Positions 24,196 through 35,744 of a stretch of 64,000 bases of DNA are shown piece after piece. The stretch is from contig OX327684.1 of assembly GCA_946807835.1 (NCBI GenBank), positions 15,214,501-15,278,500 of the forward strand, written 5' to 3'. How positions within the stretch are numbered: the stretch's first letter is position 1; every line of letters begins with the position of its first letter. The notes under the pieces are model-generated. The model was not told the DNA's origin. It ran no database searches and worked only from the letters and a program-made list of their open reading frames with translations. Source of the stretch: Ailanthus altissimus. Its lineage: Eukaryota > Streptophyta > Magnoliopsida > Sapindales > Simaroubaceae. The translations under genes were made by a program, and so were the position numbers.

Positions 24196-24680
24196 CTTGT
24201 GCAGTAGAAGGTTGCTAAACTATTACTGGAGCCGAAGAAGGAAGAAGGAACTGTAGTAAGTGATGAAATAATGGAAAAGATAGATAAAATTGCATTCTGC
24301 ACCATCATCTTACAATTATCTGACACCGTACTCTGGCAAGTCAATAAAAAGACCACAATAAAGGGACTTTGGAGTAAGCTTGAAAGCTTGTGTATTTCTA
24401 AATCTTTATTCAGTAATATCCTATTGAAAGAAATATTATTTGACTTTCGAATAGATCCTTCAAAAGGTTTAGAAGAGAATATTGATAAATTCAAGAGGAT
24501 CTATATAGACTTGGCAAATACTGGTGAAGTAATCAATGATGAGAATTAGACTATTATTCTCTTAAACTCATTGCTAAATTTCTACAATGAAGTAAAATTA
24601 GCAATTAAATATAACAAAGAAAGTCTTACCTTAGAGGATTATTTGACTACCTTAAGACTAAGAAATAAGAAATAAAATAT
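24196..24680 (+). pseudogene. Copia gag, main fragment (UBN2-like)
   Basis: It resumes the Gag frame interrupted at 14458: an in-frame TAG after LLVQ, then LLLEPKKEEGTVVSDE and the open stretch 24271-24549 with IAFCTIILQLSDTVLWQV, GLWSKLESLCISKSL and DKFKRIYIDLANTGE. These are typical of copia Gag (UBN2 family). Downstream, LLNSLLNFYNEVK and SLTLEDYLTTLRLRNKK follow in the same sense. A degenerate, Lys-rich stretch stands where the zinc knuckle is expected. Confidence 0.85.
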
Positions 24681-24929
24681 AAAAAAAAAGATAATTGGGG
24701 GAAACTTATTTGTCAAAGAAAGATCAAAGAAAAATATAGAGGAAAATCTAGGTCTAAGTCAAAGACTAGTGGAAGAAAGTGCTTTTTTCTATTGAAAAGA
24801 ATAGCACTTGAAGAGAAACTACTATGACATGATTGAGAAATTAAAAAAAAAATAGTTTAGATCATGCAAATATAGCGGTAGCATCTAATAGGTATAACAA
24901 TTTAGAAATCTTTACAGTATTAGTTGAGG

Positions 24930-25625
24930 AATATCTAAAAGATTTAGTCCTGAATTCCAAATATACTTATTATATGAGTCATAACAAGGATTGTTTTGAT
25001 TCATATAAAAAATATGAAGAGAGTGGGGTACTAATAGGGAATAATCATTCATGCAAAGTGATTAGGATATATACAATTACAATAAAGTTGCATGATAGAA
25101 AAAATTCTGAAAGATGTGAGGCATATTCCTAAATTGAAAAAAAAAAACCTAATATCTTTAGGGGTTCTAAATGAATCAGGATATACTTATAAAATTGAAA
25201 CTGAACAACTGAAGAAAAGTAAGGGTTTTATGCTTACAATGAAGGGAATTAAACAAGTTGGTATGTATATTTTACAATGAATCACTATCACTAGATATAT
25301 TGCTACTGTTGTATATGGAAGGTACAATGAAACTAAGTTGTAGCACAAAAGGTTGAGCCACACAGAAAAACCAGGTTTATTACAACAGGGAAAATAGAGT
25401 CTTATTAAGAATGAAAAGTTGGTTGGGCATTGTACATTAGGAAAATAGTGTAGAGTTAGTTTTAACACCAATACTTATAAGGCATATAGAATATATCCAT
25501 ACTGACATGTGGGAACCAATAAATATAACAACACGTAGTAATAATAGATATTTTTCATCCTTAGTTAACGACTATAAAATGAAGGATCATATGGAAATAA
25601 ATGAGTTAATGAGAACTCACTTTTT
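24930..25625 (+). pseudogene. Copia protease-region, GAG-pre-integrase and integrase-start fragment
   Basis: Reading frames with several breaks give YTYYMSHNKDCFDSY (the sequence after the protease active site), VLKDVRHIPKLKKKNLISLG-like residues, ESGYTYKIE and HKRLSHTEKPGLL, with a stop where the conserved Trp should be. IEYIHTDMWEPI then marks the integrase start with its first Asp. Similarity ends near 25600, just before the plastid DNA. Confidence 0.75.
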
Positions 25626-25821
25626 TAAGGTGGAGTTATAGCCCCAAACTCCTCTTAGGGATAAAGGTCTAAGATAGAAGCTCGAAACAAATATCCAAAA
25701 TAGAGGCCCAAAACAGAGATTCAAGACAGAGACTAGTAGATGGGAAGGATGAATCGCTCCCGAAAAGGAATCCGTTGATTCTCTCCCAATTGGTTGGACC
25801 GTAGGTGCGATGATTTACTTC

Positions 25822-25858
25822 ACGGGCGAGGTCTCTGGTTCAAATCCAGGATGGCCCA
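25822..25858 (+). pseudogene. trnI-GAU: Plastid trnI-GAU 3' exon fragment
   Basis: It contains the T-arm GGTTCAAATCCAGGAT and the acceptor end GGATGGCCCA; the plastid gene has GGTTCAAGTCC. Only the 3' exon is present, so no functional tRNA results. Confidence 0.85.
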
Positions 25859-25928
25859 GCTGCGCCAAGGAAAAGAAAAAGAAGATAAGAAGCATCGGCC
25901 TCTTTCATGCATGCTCCACTTGGCTCGG

Positions 25929-25966
25929 AGGGATATAGCTCAGTTGGTAGAGCTCCGCTCTTGCAA
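25929..25966 (+). pseudogene. trnA-UGC: Plastid trnA-UGC 5' exon fragment
   Basis: GGGATATAGCTCAGTTGG and CTCTTGCAA (anticodon TGC) match the plastid trnA 5' exon with one change at its first base. The group II intron start follows (GGGTCGTTGCGATTACGG). The 3' exon is absent. Confidence 0.87.
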
Positions 25967-26174
25967 TTGGGTCGTTGCGATTACGGGTTGGATGTCTAAT
26001 TGTCCAGGCGGTAATGATAGTATCTTGTACCTGAACCGGTGGCTCACTTTTTTTAAGTAATGGGGAAGAGGACCGAAACATGCCACTGAAAGACTCTACT
26101 GAGACAAAGATGGGCTGTCAAGAACGTAGAAGAGGTAGGATGGGCGGTTGGTCAGATCTAGTATGGATCGTACA

Positions 26175-26526
26175 TGGTCTTAGTCTAGGTAAAGTCCATC
26201 TTGTTGTAATCGGAATGAACAAGAACAAATAAGTTTTAGCTAATGTAATAAAGATACCAATTGTTGTTCCAAAGATTCCATCCGCTTTGTTTATTTCCAA
26301 TAGCTCAGGAACTAATATGTATGGAATGGAAAGATTCCAACCGCCCAAGTAAAGAACTGTTACAAATAATGAGGAAACTAATAGATTTAGATAAGAAGCA
26401 ACGTAAAATAAACCAAATTTGATTCCAGAATATTCGGTTTGATAACCTGCTACTAATTCTTCTTCGGCTTCTGGTAAATCAAAAGGTAATCTCTCGCATT
26501 CCGCTAATGGTTGTATGGATTAGTTC
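26175..26526 (-). pseudogene. ndhA: Plastid ndhA fragment
   Basis: On the minus strand it reads [20 protein letters not shown], the following membrane helix region, [37 protein letters not shown] and [11 protein letters not shown]. This is the C-terminal half of NADH dehydrogenase subunit A of the thylakoid NDH complex. Both ends are cut, with no start and no plastid promoter, so it is not functional in the nucleus. Confidence 0.9.
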
Positions 26527-26603
26527 AAAAACTTAAACTGGATAAATCAGTAGTAATAGTATTTTTAGGTAATAAATAAACTATTCAACTTTGTAAAAAT
26601 TAG

Positions 26604-26760
26604 GGATTCAGAGAGTTAGTTTCTAGTGAAAAAGTGAAGTTAGAGAAGATAAGCATTAGGAAAAATCCTATTGATCTTGAAACTAAGGTTCCGTTAGTAA
26701 ATAAATTAAGGTTATGCTTAAGGCTGCTCCATATAGATAAAAGTAAGCAACAAAAATAAA
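26604..26760 (+). pseudogene. Copia RNase H/polyprotein C-terminal fragment
   Basis: The frame gives SSEKVKLEKISIRKNPIDL then KLRLCLRLL, matching the usual copia ending (V.LEKI.T..NPADM.TK...KF..CL.L). It belongs to the element at 13709-27399 and marks the end of its coding region before the 3' LTR at 26829. Confidence 0.7.
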
Positions 26761-26828
26761 ATATGAGCTGAAGAAGAAGAATTGCACTAAATATAAGGAT
26801 TAAACTGAATTATGACCAAAGGTGGATA

Positions 26829-27399
26829 TGTAAAGAATATTGTTCCAAAAATAATTAAGAAGTTTCCTAAATAATGATTAAATAATTTTTCTCTTTCTTG
26901 CAAAAAAAATTAAAATATTTTTTTTATAAGCTAAATTCAATTTCAACTCAAGGTTGGATAGCCAAAAAATAAAGCTTAAAGCAAACTCTATATAAAGACC
27001 TTAGGTACAAAGTCCTTAATTCTTAATTCTTCTCTATTCTTTTTAAGTAAACAGAGAGAAAAATATAGAAAGAGTATCTAATTTCTCTCCATTCACTTCA
27101 AGTAAAAAGAGAGAGAAATAATAGCAGATAAAAATAATTCTAGAGAGAGAAACTATTACAAAGAAAAAATATTATCTATAAAAAAAATGCTAGAACATCT
27201 CTGTAATTCTATTCTGTGTATGATTTTTGAGTTATAATGCAATGCTGAGCAAATTATTTAGCTAAAAAAAGTGGATGTAGATTCATAAGAATCAAATTAT
27301 TATAATTTGTAATGTTATTTTTTAGTTTTATTTTTTCACTGCTTATTAATTTTAAATTCTTAATTATTTAAGTCTTGATTAAATAGTGACTTTTCAACA
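26829..27399 (+). repeat. 3' LTR of the host copia element
   Basis: 571-bp partner of 13709-14313, starting TGTAAAGAATATTG after GGTGGATA and ending TTTTCAACA. Confidence 0.85.
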
Positions 27400-27404
27400 A
27401 ATTT

Positions 27405-28270
27405 TTTTTTACACGAAAACTTTAGCTACCATAAGTAAAATAAAAAGAATAAACAAATTTAATAGCTATTAATGGATTGAAACTAATAGAATTGTGAAAT
27501 ATATTCCTGAGTTGTTAATTTGCATACTCACAACTCACCAAAATCATAATTTTGATTTGAAGAATTTTATACCCAAATAGATATTAATTTAGTATGCAGA
27601 GGAGATTAGGATTGAGGAGCTTCTGCTATCAATGAAAGTCAGAATTAGGTAGGTGATTTCACCAGGTCGAGTCTTCAAATGGGGCTAGGTAAACGTTATG
27701 TTAACATCGGGATCCATAGCTTTCACATTAATATAGGTAACAACAATGCTTTTGCTTAATTAATTGGTTATAATTAATCTTAATTAAATAATATCCTCTT
27801 TTTTTTTTAACAAAATAAAGTAAAATCAAGAATGGTGTAGTCTAAGAATTTTAAGAACGCCAAATGGTCAAGATTATAAACCGGAGATAGAATGGTAGGA
27901 CTAGGAGAATGGAGATGGTGCATAAATATTGTATATGTGTTTGTTGATTTTCATAATTAATAGGTTAATTAATACACATAATTTGTATTCAATGAAAGAA
28001 GTATACAGTAATGGCCTATTTACTTACTAGAAATAGAGAATGGAATCATTCACATTCATCGTTCTTTTGTTATTAACCCCAGTTCATATAGAGAATGAGA
28101 GTCTACTACGACACTTATACAGGGTTCACACTAAATATAAAGTGGAAAATAGAATTAGACCATTCGTTTTGAAAGATAAAATTACAAAAGTGCCCTCTAA
28201 TTGCACTTATTTAATTTTTAAAATTAAAATATTAAATATAATAATAATTATTACATTTAACAATATAATT
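27405..28270. other. AT-rich spacer between two retrotransposons
   Basis: No gene or repeat is recognised. A slightly GC-richer block at about 27595-27720 has no long open frame. Confidence 0.5.
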
Positions 28271-28275
28271 ATAAT

Positions 28276-29301
28276 TATTCCCTCTAGAAATCTCCATAAA
28301 TGCCTAAATACTAGAAGCTCAAGATACCAATCTTTTAAGATAATCTTTTATGGGCCAACCTCGAAGGCCCAAGTACAAAGCAAGAAGGATCATCAGCGCA
28401 TGACGAAACCAGACTTCAGGGTAAACTCCAAGCATAAAACTTGCTCGATCGCTTGGACTAGTTTTAGTGTGAACTGCATGTACACCAGCCCATCACACTT
28501 ACGCCCGAGCTGACTAGAGTCATAAACTTCCGTACAACCAAGACATATAGAACACAAAGGAAATTGGCTTGGTAACAATAACAAATTCGCTTAGAAGCGA
28601 GCAACGTACATTCCGATTAGGTACTAACACAAAGACAAAACACAGCCATCTACTCGGTTCATAGAAACAAGACTTAGTCCAGCTAAAATCAAGTGAATTA
28701 TTAGAAAGACTAGCTCGATGAGAAATGTCAAACTGCTCTAGTAACACAAATAGTCAAACCAAGCAGAAGCTATCATTCTTGATATAGAAAAAAATTTAAA
28801 AGAGAAAACCAACATTATAAAGGAATTAGAATTGTATGAGGAGAAGAATTATGGTACCTTTAGAAAATAATCCTACAAACCATGCCAAGAGATTAGAGAA
28901 TAACCCAAAATAATCAAGACTTACCCAAAATAACCATAACACCGGTAAAGATATCCATAAAGAATATTCCCAAAAGGCCGATGCTATAAATAGATGAGAA
29001 AATTATACAGAAGAGACAACTTTCGATATTCAAGTTCTATTTGCTTCTTTTTAAAGATTTGTTCTTTTTTTTTCCCTCAAATCTCACCAAAAGAGCCATA
29101 TTTGACTTAAGCATTAGAGAGTTTTCGTCGAAACCCACATTGACAAGGTCTTAACAATAATTTTAGTATTTTGCAAGTGTTCTGTCATTATAGCAAATTT
29201 TGGAGTTTTAGGCCCAGCTAGACGAAGCTCAACGTGCTAATTCTTATGACAAAACAAATTTATAGCCCATTAGCCCGAGAAACTATTTTTTTGAGTCAAC
29301 A
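28276..29301 (+). repeat. 5' LTR of the Tat-like element
   Basis: Starts TATTCCCTCTAGAAATC (partner TGTTCCCCTATAAAAATC) and ends GAGTCAACA. It pairs with 42789-43811 throughout, e.g. AAGATAATCTTTT.TGGGCC and AACTCCAAGCAT.AAAC. Confidence 0.9.
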
Positions 29302-29819
29302 ATTTTTGGCACCGTCTGTGGGAATCAGGACAAAAAACTTGGTCAAAGATACATCACAGCACAATGGCAGAATAATCATCCACCTGCTGAAATCCACTTA
29401 CAGGAGCACAAGCTGTAAATATCGATAAGAATGGAGCCCGTAGAGCACAACTGACAAATCAGCTAGAAAGTTCATTACCGGTAAAGGTTCATGAGGAACT
29501 AAGAATAATGAGGAAGGAAAAAGAGGAATTGAGGCAGCCCATGATAGAATTGATCAGGAATAAAGGAAGAGAATGAGAAGCAAGAAACGGTGGCTGAAGA
29601 GAATCTCAAGCTGTGAAAGTTCAAATTCAGGAACAGCTAGAACGAAGAGACAGATAAAAAACCCTCACACAACTTGGTCGGGGTAGCAGGAAAAAATCAG
29701 ATGCCTCTTGAAAATAAAAGCATTATAAGTTTGTAATTTGGAAGAAATGAGGAAGAGTTAAAAGAAAATGAGAAGAATGAGTAGCCTCCCCTAAAGAAGA
29801 CTGAAAGGAAAAAGAGATC

Positions 29820-30240
29820 CCCATTGACAGATGAGCTGAGGGACATAGAGATCCCAAACGGGTTTAGATTGCCAAGCCTCCCAATTTATCAGGGAGTTAC
29901 CGACCCCAAATATTATGTAGACTAGGCAACCGACCTGCTCTCAATTGTAGAACTAAGGCATGACTAGATGTGTAGACTTTTTCACATGAAGATGAAAGGA
30001 CCTGCCGTTCTTTGGTATAGAGGATTGAAGCAGAAGAACATCTCATCTTACCATAAGCTAACCAAAAATATTTTTTAGCACTTTCAGGATTCTTGTGAAG
30101 TGGCTAAAGACCCGAGGCAACTGAAACAAATTAAATAAGGTCCTAACAAAAGTTTAAAGGACTTTATCTGAAGATTTCACAAAGAAGTGATATCACTAGG
30201 AGCATTTGACCAGTCCATCACTTTAAAGGTAACATTCTTA
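29820..30240 (+). pseudogene. Gypsy gag remnant
   Basis: The frame gives FRLPSLPIYQGVTDPKYYVD, then LLSIVELRHD, CRLFHMKMKGPAVLWYRGL, SSYHKLTKNIF and SLKDFI-RFHKEV. This is a Retrotrans_gag-type core with at least four in-frame stops. Conserved residues F-LP, Y-G-TDP and A-WY are present. A further stretch near 30600-30780 (PLEDVYRVVKDRG, RECLELRKQVDALMRN) follows the family's second Gag region. Confidence 0.8.
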
Positions 30241-30989
30241 ACTACACAATAGTGTTAACAGGGCATTAATGTACATTGTTATAGAAAAAGAAAATGACGT
30301 AAAGAGATTAATCGTTAATCCTCTTCGAGGGTAGATCCGACCAAGGTAAAATAAGAGATATAAAAGAAATAAGAGACTCTCATCCCCTCTTCAAAAATAT
30401 TAGGGGGTAAATAATGATTATCGACCTCAACAAAAGGAAAAATTCACAAATTGGCGTAATGCGCCCAACACCTAGAAAAATAGTAGGCAGAATAGGTCTT
30501 GTCCCCATCATTACCCTGAGCAGCCCAGAAGTCCCAAGAATCCCAATAAGCACCTAGCAGAAGAAATGAGGGGGTAGCTTAAGTAAAAAAATTTCTTCCT
30601 TTAACCATACCACTAGAGGATGTCTATAGGGTAGTTAAAGATAGGGGTTTGTTCAGTAAGAACTTCAAAGGTAAAGGGATAGAACAACGAAAAAATTCAA
30701 AAAACTGATGTGACCTACGCAGAAAAATATGATACACTATAAGGGAATGTTTGGAGTTGAGAAAACAAGTGGATGCTTTAATGAGGAATATATATCTAGG
30801 AGAATTTTGAGCAGAGAAATAGTGCGTGATCTATTAATTGCCACAACGAGTCAAATTCTAATACCGCTATGATTATATCCTATAGACCCATGCTAGCTAA
30901 AGATTTCAACAGATAAAGGAAAAATTATTTCAAGTATTCGATGGTAGCACATTAGGTCATATGCAACACACTTATGACTAAAAAGTTGA

Positions 30990-31200
30990 GATTACAGGAA
31001 GAAGTGTCAATCATGTTTATCGAAGAAAATGCTCAATGGGTAAGCTATCCTTATAATGACACACTGATAATAGAAGTATGAGTAGCTGGTGAGAAAATAA
31101 ATCAAGTGTTCATTGACCCAAGCAGTTCAGTCGACATCATTTGTAAAGATACCCTAGATGAGCTAAAAAAAACCTGTACATAGAAAGAACCCAAATGCCA
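30990..31200 (+). pseudogene. Gypsy aspartic protease remnant
   Basis: SFIEENAQWVSYPYNDTLII then GEKINQVFIDPSSSVDIICKDTL. In active enzymes the catalytic motif is D(S/T)G; here it reads DPS, so the Gly and Ser/Thr are changed. A stop lies between the two strands. Confidence 0.7.
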
Positions 31201-31779
31201 TTGCAGGGGTTCGGAGAAGGATGTGTAGTACCGATTAGGGTAATGGCCTTTCCTCTGACTATATGGTAGAAGTCATACGAGAAAACAGTGATGACCAGGT
31301 TTGTAGTGCTCGATCAACCCTTCCCATACAGAAATCCTCTTCGAGTGACCTTTTTTAGGGAATACAAAAGCAGCTTTTCCCATCAATTATTTAAAACTCA
31401 AGTTTTTAGCCGGAGAAGGGATAGGAGTGGTATCTGGAGATTAGAAAATGGCAAGAAGCTGTTATATCTACAAAGAAAGTCTTTTGCATTTCCACTGTTG
31501 ATCCAAGTGAAAAAGAAACCGAGTCACCTGAACCAGTGGAAGAGCTGCAACCAGTACAAGTAAAAACTGGGGAGCTAGAAAAGACAGTTAAATTAGGTCC
31601 CAGTTAGAGCCTGATGTTAGAGAAGAATTGATCAACCTGGTCTGGAAATTTTTAAATATCTTTGCTTAATCCTATAAAGATATGCCTGGAATAGATCCTG
31701 CCTTAGCCTCTCATACGTTAGCCATAAACCCTACCTTTTGCCCAATCAAAAAAAAAAAGAATATTCAATCAAGAGCAGA

Positions 31780-32492
31780 ACGAGGCTGTAGCAGACGAAG
31801 TTGAAAAGTTATTAACAACAGATTTTATCAGAGAAGTCCATTATCCTGACTGGTTAGCAAATGTGGTAATTGTGAAAAAGGCTAATGAAAAATAGAGAAT
31901 GTGTATGGATTTTACTGACTTGAACAAGGCATACCCGAATGACATCTTCTCGCTTGCTAAGATCGACCAGCTTGTTAACATTACAGCTTGTTAATGAAAG
32001 ATGTTTGCTAAGAGAAAACATCTTTCATTACTAACAAGAGATATATTGCTATAAAGTAGTATCGTTCAGGCTGAAGAATGCAGGGGCTACCTACTAGAGG
32101 TTAGTGAATAGACTTTTTAAAAACTTGATCGGCAGAAATATAAAAGTGTGTATTGATGACATAATAACAAAATCCATGAAAGTTGAGAACCATAGGCAAG
32201 ACTTAAGAGAGGTCTTTAAAATATTGAAGAAGAACAGAATGAAGCTAAACCTAGATAAATGTGTTTTGGGGGTAAAATCAAAGAAATGCTTGGGTTTCAT
32301 GGTCAGTAAAAATGGAATAAAAGCTAATCTAGACAAAGTCCGAGCCATTCTAGAGATGAAATCCCCTAGCACGGTTAAAGAGATTCAACAATTTACGGGA
32401 AGAGCTGTTGGTCTAAACAGGTTTATCTCCCGAGCAACAGATAAGTGCTTCAATTTCTTCCAAGCAATAAAAAGAAAAGAAAAGAATCGATG
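31780..32492 (+). pseudogene. Gypsy reverse-transcriptase remnant
   Basis: TTDFIREVHYPDWLANVVIV and RMCMDFTDLNKAYPND give the first RT motifs. Then 32104-32493 is open with NRLFKNLIGRNIKVCIDDII (catalytic YVDD-type box as CIDD), LDKCVLGVKSKKCLGFMVS, and the connection ATVKEIQQFTGR-like SPSTVKEIQQFTGRAVGLN. The stretch between 31990 and 32080 is shortened and rearranged. Sequence after 32500 moves into the RNase H start and breaks at the nested element at 32851. Confidence 0.83.
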
Positions 32493-32850
32493 AACCACAG
32501 AATGCGAGCAGGTCTTTCAATAACCTAAGACTTATCTCTTTGAGCCGGTTAATCTTGCTGTTCCAACCTAAGGTGATGAACTTATGCTCTATTTAGGAGT
32601 TTTCAACAGAGTAGTAAACTCTGCATTGGTCAAAGAAAGGGATGAGCTTAGTGACCGATATTAGTCAACAAGGCTTTTACCAACCCGAAGAACAGGTATC
32701 CCTTTTTTTTGAGAATTTGGCTTTAGCCTTAATAATATCAGGGATGAAGCTACAACCTTACTTACAAGCCCACATAATCATTGTTTTTACAAACCAACCG
32801 TTAAGGTAAATTTTACACAAACTAGATTTATCTGGTTAGTCGGTCTAGTG

Positions 32851-35739
32851 TGATGAGAATTGGGTTGCCAAAATATCACAAAGCCCATTGAACATCCATA
32901 TATGATAGGGAACAATAGCACAACAACTCATGTGAATAACCTATGTGATTTGAAGTCTCAATATTGGTAGTTGTTGGTAGTTAATAGTTATAAGTTACTA
33001 TTAATTATTGTAATAAGTACTAGAATTCCAAGTGCCTAACTTATTAGTAATAGTTGGTAATTAGTAATTGTAAGTTTTCCTTAATTGTTGTAATAAGTGC
33101 TAGAATTTCAAGTGCCTAAATTATTGGTAGTAGTTGGTAGTTAGTAGTTTTAAGTTGTTATTAGTTGTCGTAATAAATGCTAGACATCTTAAGAGGTCTC
33201 TATAAATATATGAGAGATGAGGGACAACGGAAATAGAATGAATAATATTAATTTTGAGAGTTTTTTCTTAAGTTCTTCAAAGAACTTTTATTAGAACTTA
33301 TCAAGATTTCATCTTGTGGCGTTCTTTCAGACTTATCACTCACAACTTCTCATCTATCTTGAGTGTAGCGTCTACTATCTTCTTATACCTCTGGTTCTTA
33401 TCTTTGATAGATAACGGGTCAAGGTTCTTATTTTTGTTATTATAAAAATCTGAATTAGAACGATCCTTAGCAAAGAAACCTCATTAAGCGTAGGGTCTCA
33501 CTTTTGTTTTGTAAGGTTCACATCATTTGGTATCAAAGCTTAGGCTTTAATCAAGTTTGAACTATCCTTTCAATTTTCATTGATTGTTCTTTCTTTTAAA
33601 TCAACAACTTTATTTTAGTCTCTAAAAAAATCTGTAGCCTATATCAATTTTCTTGTTTCTTCTTGTCTGTTATTTAATCTAATTCTTCAAGTTCTATTAT
33701 TACATATAAATAAATAAAAAGAGACCAAAAAAAATCCAGATTCCATTGATTCTAAATTTACTTATCTAAAATTTAAAAAAAAAACACGAGTGAAAGTTGA
33801 GTGAATCATTCTTTGAGTGAAACACCCGAGGGAGTGTGCAAGGTTCTTTTTACTTTTCTAACTTTGTTTTGCAACAAACATGTTAAACAACAAGGACAAA
33901 AATACTTTCGAAGTTGCATTAAAAAATGTTAATTCAAAGTTTCTCATGAAAGCTTTAATAGGTGAGATAAGAAAAATGTTGAAAGTAGAGATGAAGCAAG
34001 TTCATAAACGGATGGATAAATTTGAATCTAGTACACAAATGACATATACACCTAAAGTTTCTAATGTACGAATTCAAGATAGGCGTGCTACCATGAATGA
34101 AGATGCTTGTGATTGATTGTTGAATATGGCAAAGGAGGTAGACAAACAACTAAGTAGGAAGAGTTCCACAGGATATGGCCAAAACTCTAGCTCCACATCA
34201 TATTTGAAACTAGATTGGAGTAAAAAAGATGAGCAAGCTGATTCCAATTTTAAAGCAGAACCAGTTAAGAGCCAAAACGTGAGAGGCAACTAAGGTTATA
34301 TTGCACCTCAATGTCCAAATCAAAGTACATTGATTCTAAGCGATAACCATGTCATTGAAACTGAAAGCAAGAAGTCAGATAATGAACCTATGCCACAATT
34401 GAAAGATGCAAGTGATGGAATGAAGTACCCAGTATATGGTAAGCTGATGGTTACTAAGTGTACATTAAGTTTACAAATCGAAGAGGATGAAAAGAAATTT
34501 GTTGATGTGTTTTCCAAAGAGAGACATAATGATTTACCACTAATAAAGGGAATCGAGCATCAGAACAACTTTATACCTAGAGCATTAATTTCAAATATTA
34601 CAGCTTATAAAAGTAATCCCAATCAAACAAAGAAACTTCAAAGATAGATTTATGAGCTCATAAAGAAGAGGTACATGTGTAAAAGCATGAATCATATTAC
34701 CATTCTAGTATTGCTTGTGCCTAATAATGATAGATTGTGGAAGATGCATGTTAATTGCTACATTATAAAAAATATCACTTCAAAGTTCAAGAAAGTTGTA
34801 TTTGAGCCCGGTAAAGATTTGAGGACAAATCATTTTCAAGAGAGAGGAAATGATGCGAACTAGGTTGCCAAAGCATCATAAGGCCCATTAAACATCCATG
34901 TGTGATGGGGGAACAACAGCACAGTAGCTCATTTGAATAACCTATGTTATTTGAAGTCTCAATATTGGTAGTTGTTGGTAGTTAATAGTTATAAGTTACT
35001 ATTAATTGTTGTAATAAGTACTAGTATTCCAAGTGCCTAACTTATTAGTAATAGTTGGTAATTAGTAATTGTAAGTTTTCCTTAATTGTTGTAATAAGTG
35101 CTAGAATTTCAAGTGCCTAAATTATTGGTAGTAGTTGGTAGTTAGTAGTTTTAAGTTGTTATTAGTTGTCGTAATAAATGCTAGACATCTTAAGAGGTCT
35201 CTATAAATATATGAGAGATGAGGGACAACGGAAATAGAATGAATAATATTAATTTTGAGAGTTTTTTCTTAAGTTCTTCAAAGAACTTTTATTAGAACTT
35301 ATCAAGATTTCATCTTGTGGCGTTCTTTCAGACTTATCACTCACAACTTCTCATCTATCTTGAGTGTAGCGTCTACTATCTTCTTATACCTCTGGTTCTT
35401 ATCTTTGATAGATAACGGGTCAAGGTTCTTATTTTTGTTATTATAAAAATCTGAATTAGAACGATCCTTAGCAAAGAAACCTCATTAAGCGTAGGGTCTC
35501 ACTTTTGTTTTGTAAGGTTCACATCATTTGGTATCAAAGCTTAGGCTTTAATCAAGTTTGAACTATCCTTTCAATTTTCATTGATTGTTCTTTCTTTTAA
35601 ATCAACAACTTTATTTTAGTCTCTAAAAAAATCTGTAGCCTATATCAATTTTCTTGTTTCTTCTTGTCTGTTATTTAATCTAATTCTTCAAGTTCTATTA
35701 TTACATATAAATAAATAAAAAGAGACCAAAAAAAATCCA
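32851..35739 (+). mobile_element. Internally deleted gypsy element nested in the Tat-like element
   Basis: LTRs of about 888 bp lie at 32851-33738 and 34851-35739 (TGATG-GAA...AATCCA). The interior is only 1112 bp. It has a tRNA-like start region, a short gag-like ORF (33880-34116), a pol-like stretch and the purine tract GAGAGAGGAAA just before the right LTR. No matching TSD was found (TAGTG left, GAATA right), and host RNase H sequence is missing at the site. A deletion spanning a flank, or recombination between two copies, would explain both. Confidence 0.85.
34270..34856 (+). pseudogene. Gag-pol remnant of the nested gypsy element
   Basis: The frame 34330-34647 includes ILSDNHVIETESKK, EEDEKKFVDVF, LIKGIEHQNNFIPRA and YKSNPNQTKKLQR. 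After a stop comes YELIKKRYMCKSMNHITI-LVLLVP, LWKMHVNC and IIKNITSKF, the start of a Ty3/gypsy RT (consensus [23 protein letters not shown]). It then jumps straight to FEPGKDLRTNHFQERGND, the usual residues before the 3' LTR. Most of RT, RNase H and all of integrase are therefore deleted. Confidence 0.8.
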
Positions 35740-35744
35740 GAATA

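Larger units (their letters stand above)
25741..26526. other. Nuclear insertion of plastid DNA (NUPT), two joined pieces
   Basis: Piece 1 (about 25741-26174) follows the plastid inverted repeat: the end of the trnI-GAU intron, trnI 3' exon, spacer, trnA-UGC 5' exon and part of the trnA intron. Piece 2 (about 26175-26526) is the ndhA second exon on the minus strand. These loci are many kilobases apart and in different plastome regions (IR and SSC), so the nuclear copy is a mosaic. Piece ends are judged by eye from recognised plastid sequence. Identity looks high, with a few changes in the tRNA exons. Confidence 0.9.
13709..27399 (+). mobile_element. Ty1/copia retrotransposon, host of a nested insertion stack and of plastid DNA
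   Basis: Related LTRs lie at 13709-14313 and 26829-27399 (TGTAAAGA.TATTG...TTTTCAACA). The flanks AATGT (13704-13708) and AATTT (27400-27404) match at 4 of 5 bases. A primer site (TGATATCAAAACC) follows the left LTR and GGTGGA precedes the right one. Gag starts at 14374, is interrupted at 14458, and resumes at 24196-24200. Then follow protease-region and GAG-pre-integrase sequence, the integrase start, plastid DNA (about 25741-26526) replacing most of pol, and the RNase H end at about 26604-26750. Without the insertions it would be about 4 kb, so much of pol was deleted. Confidence 0.88.

Noticed and set aside
25929..25966. Considered as a functional nuclear tRNA-Ala
   Set aside because: Only the 5' exon of a plastid intron-containing tRNA gene is present, followed by its group II intron.
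28040..28513. 157-codon open frame
   Set aside because: Spans the left border of the Tat-like element and its LTR; the matching 3' LTR frame is only partly open and shows no conserved motif.
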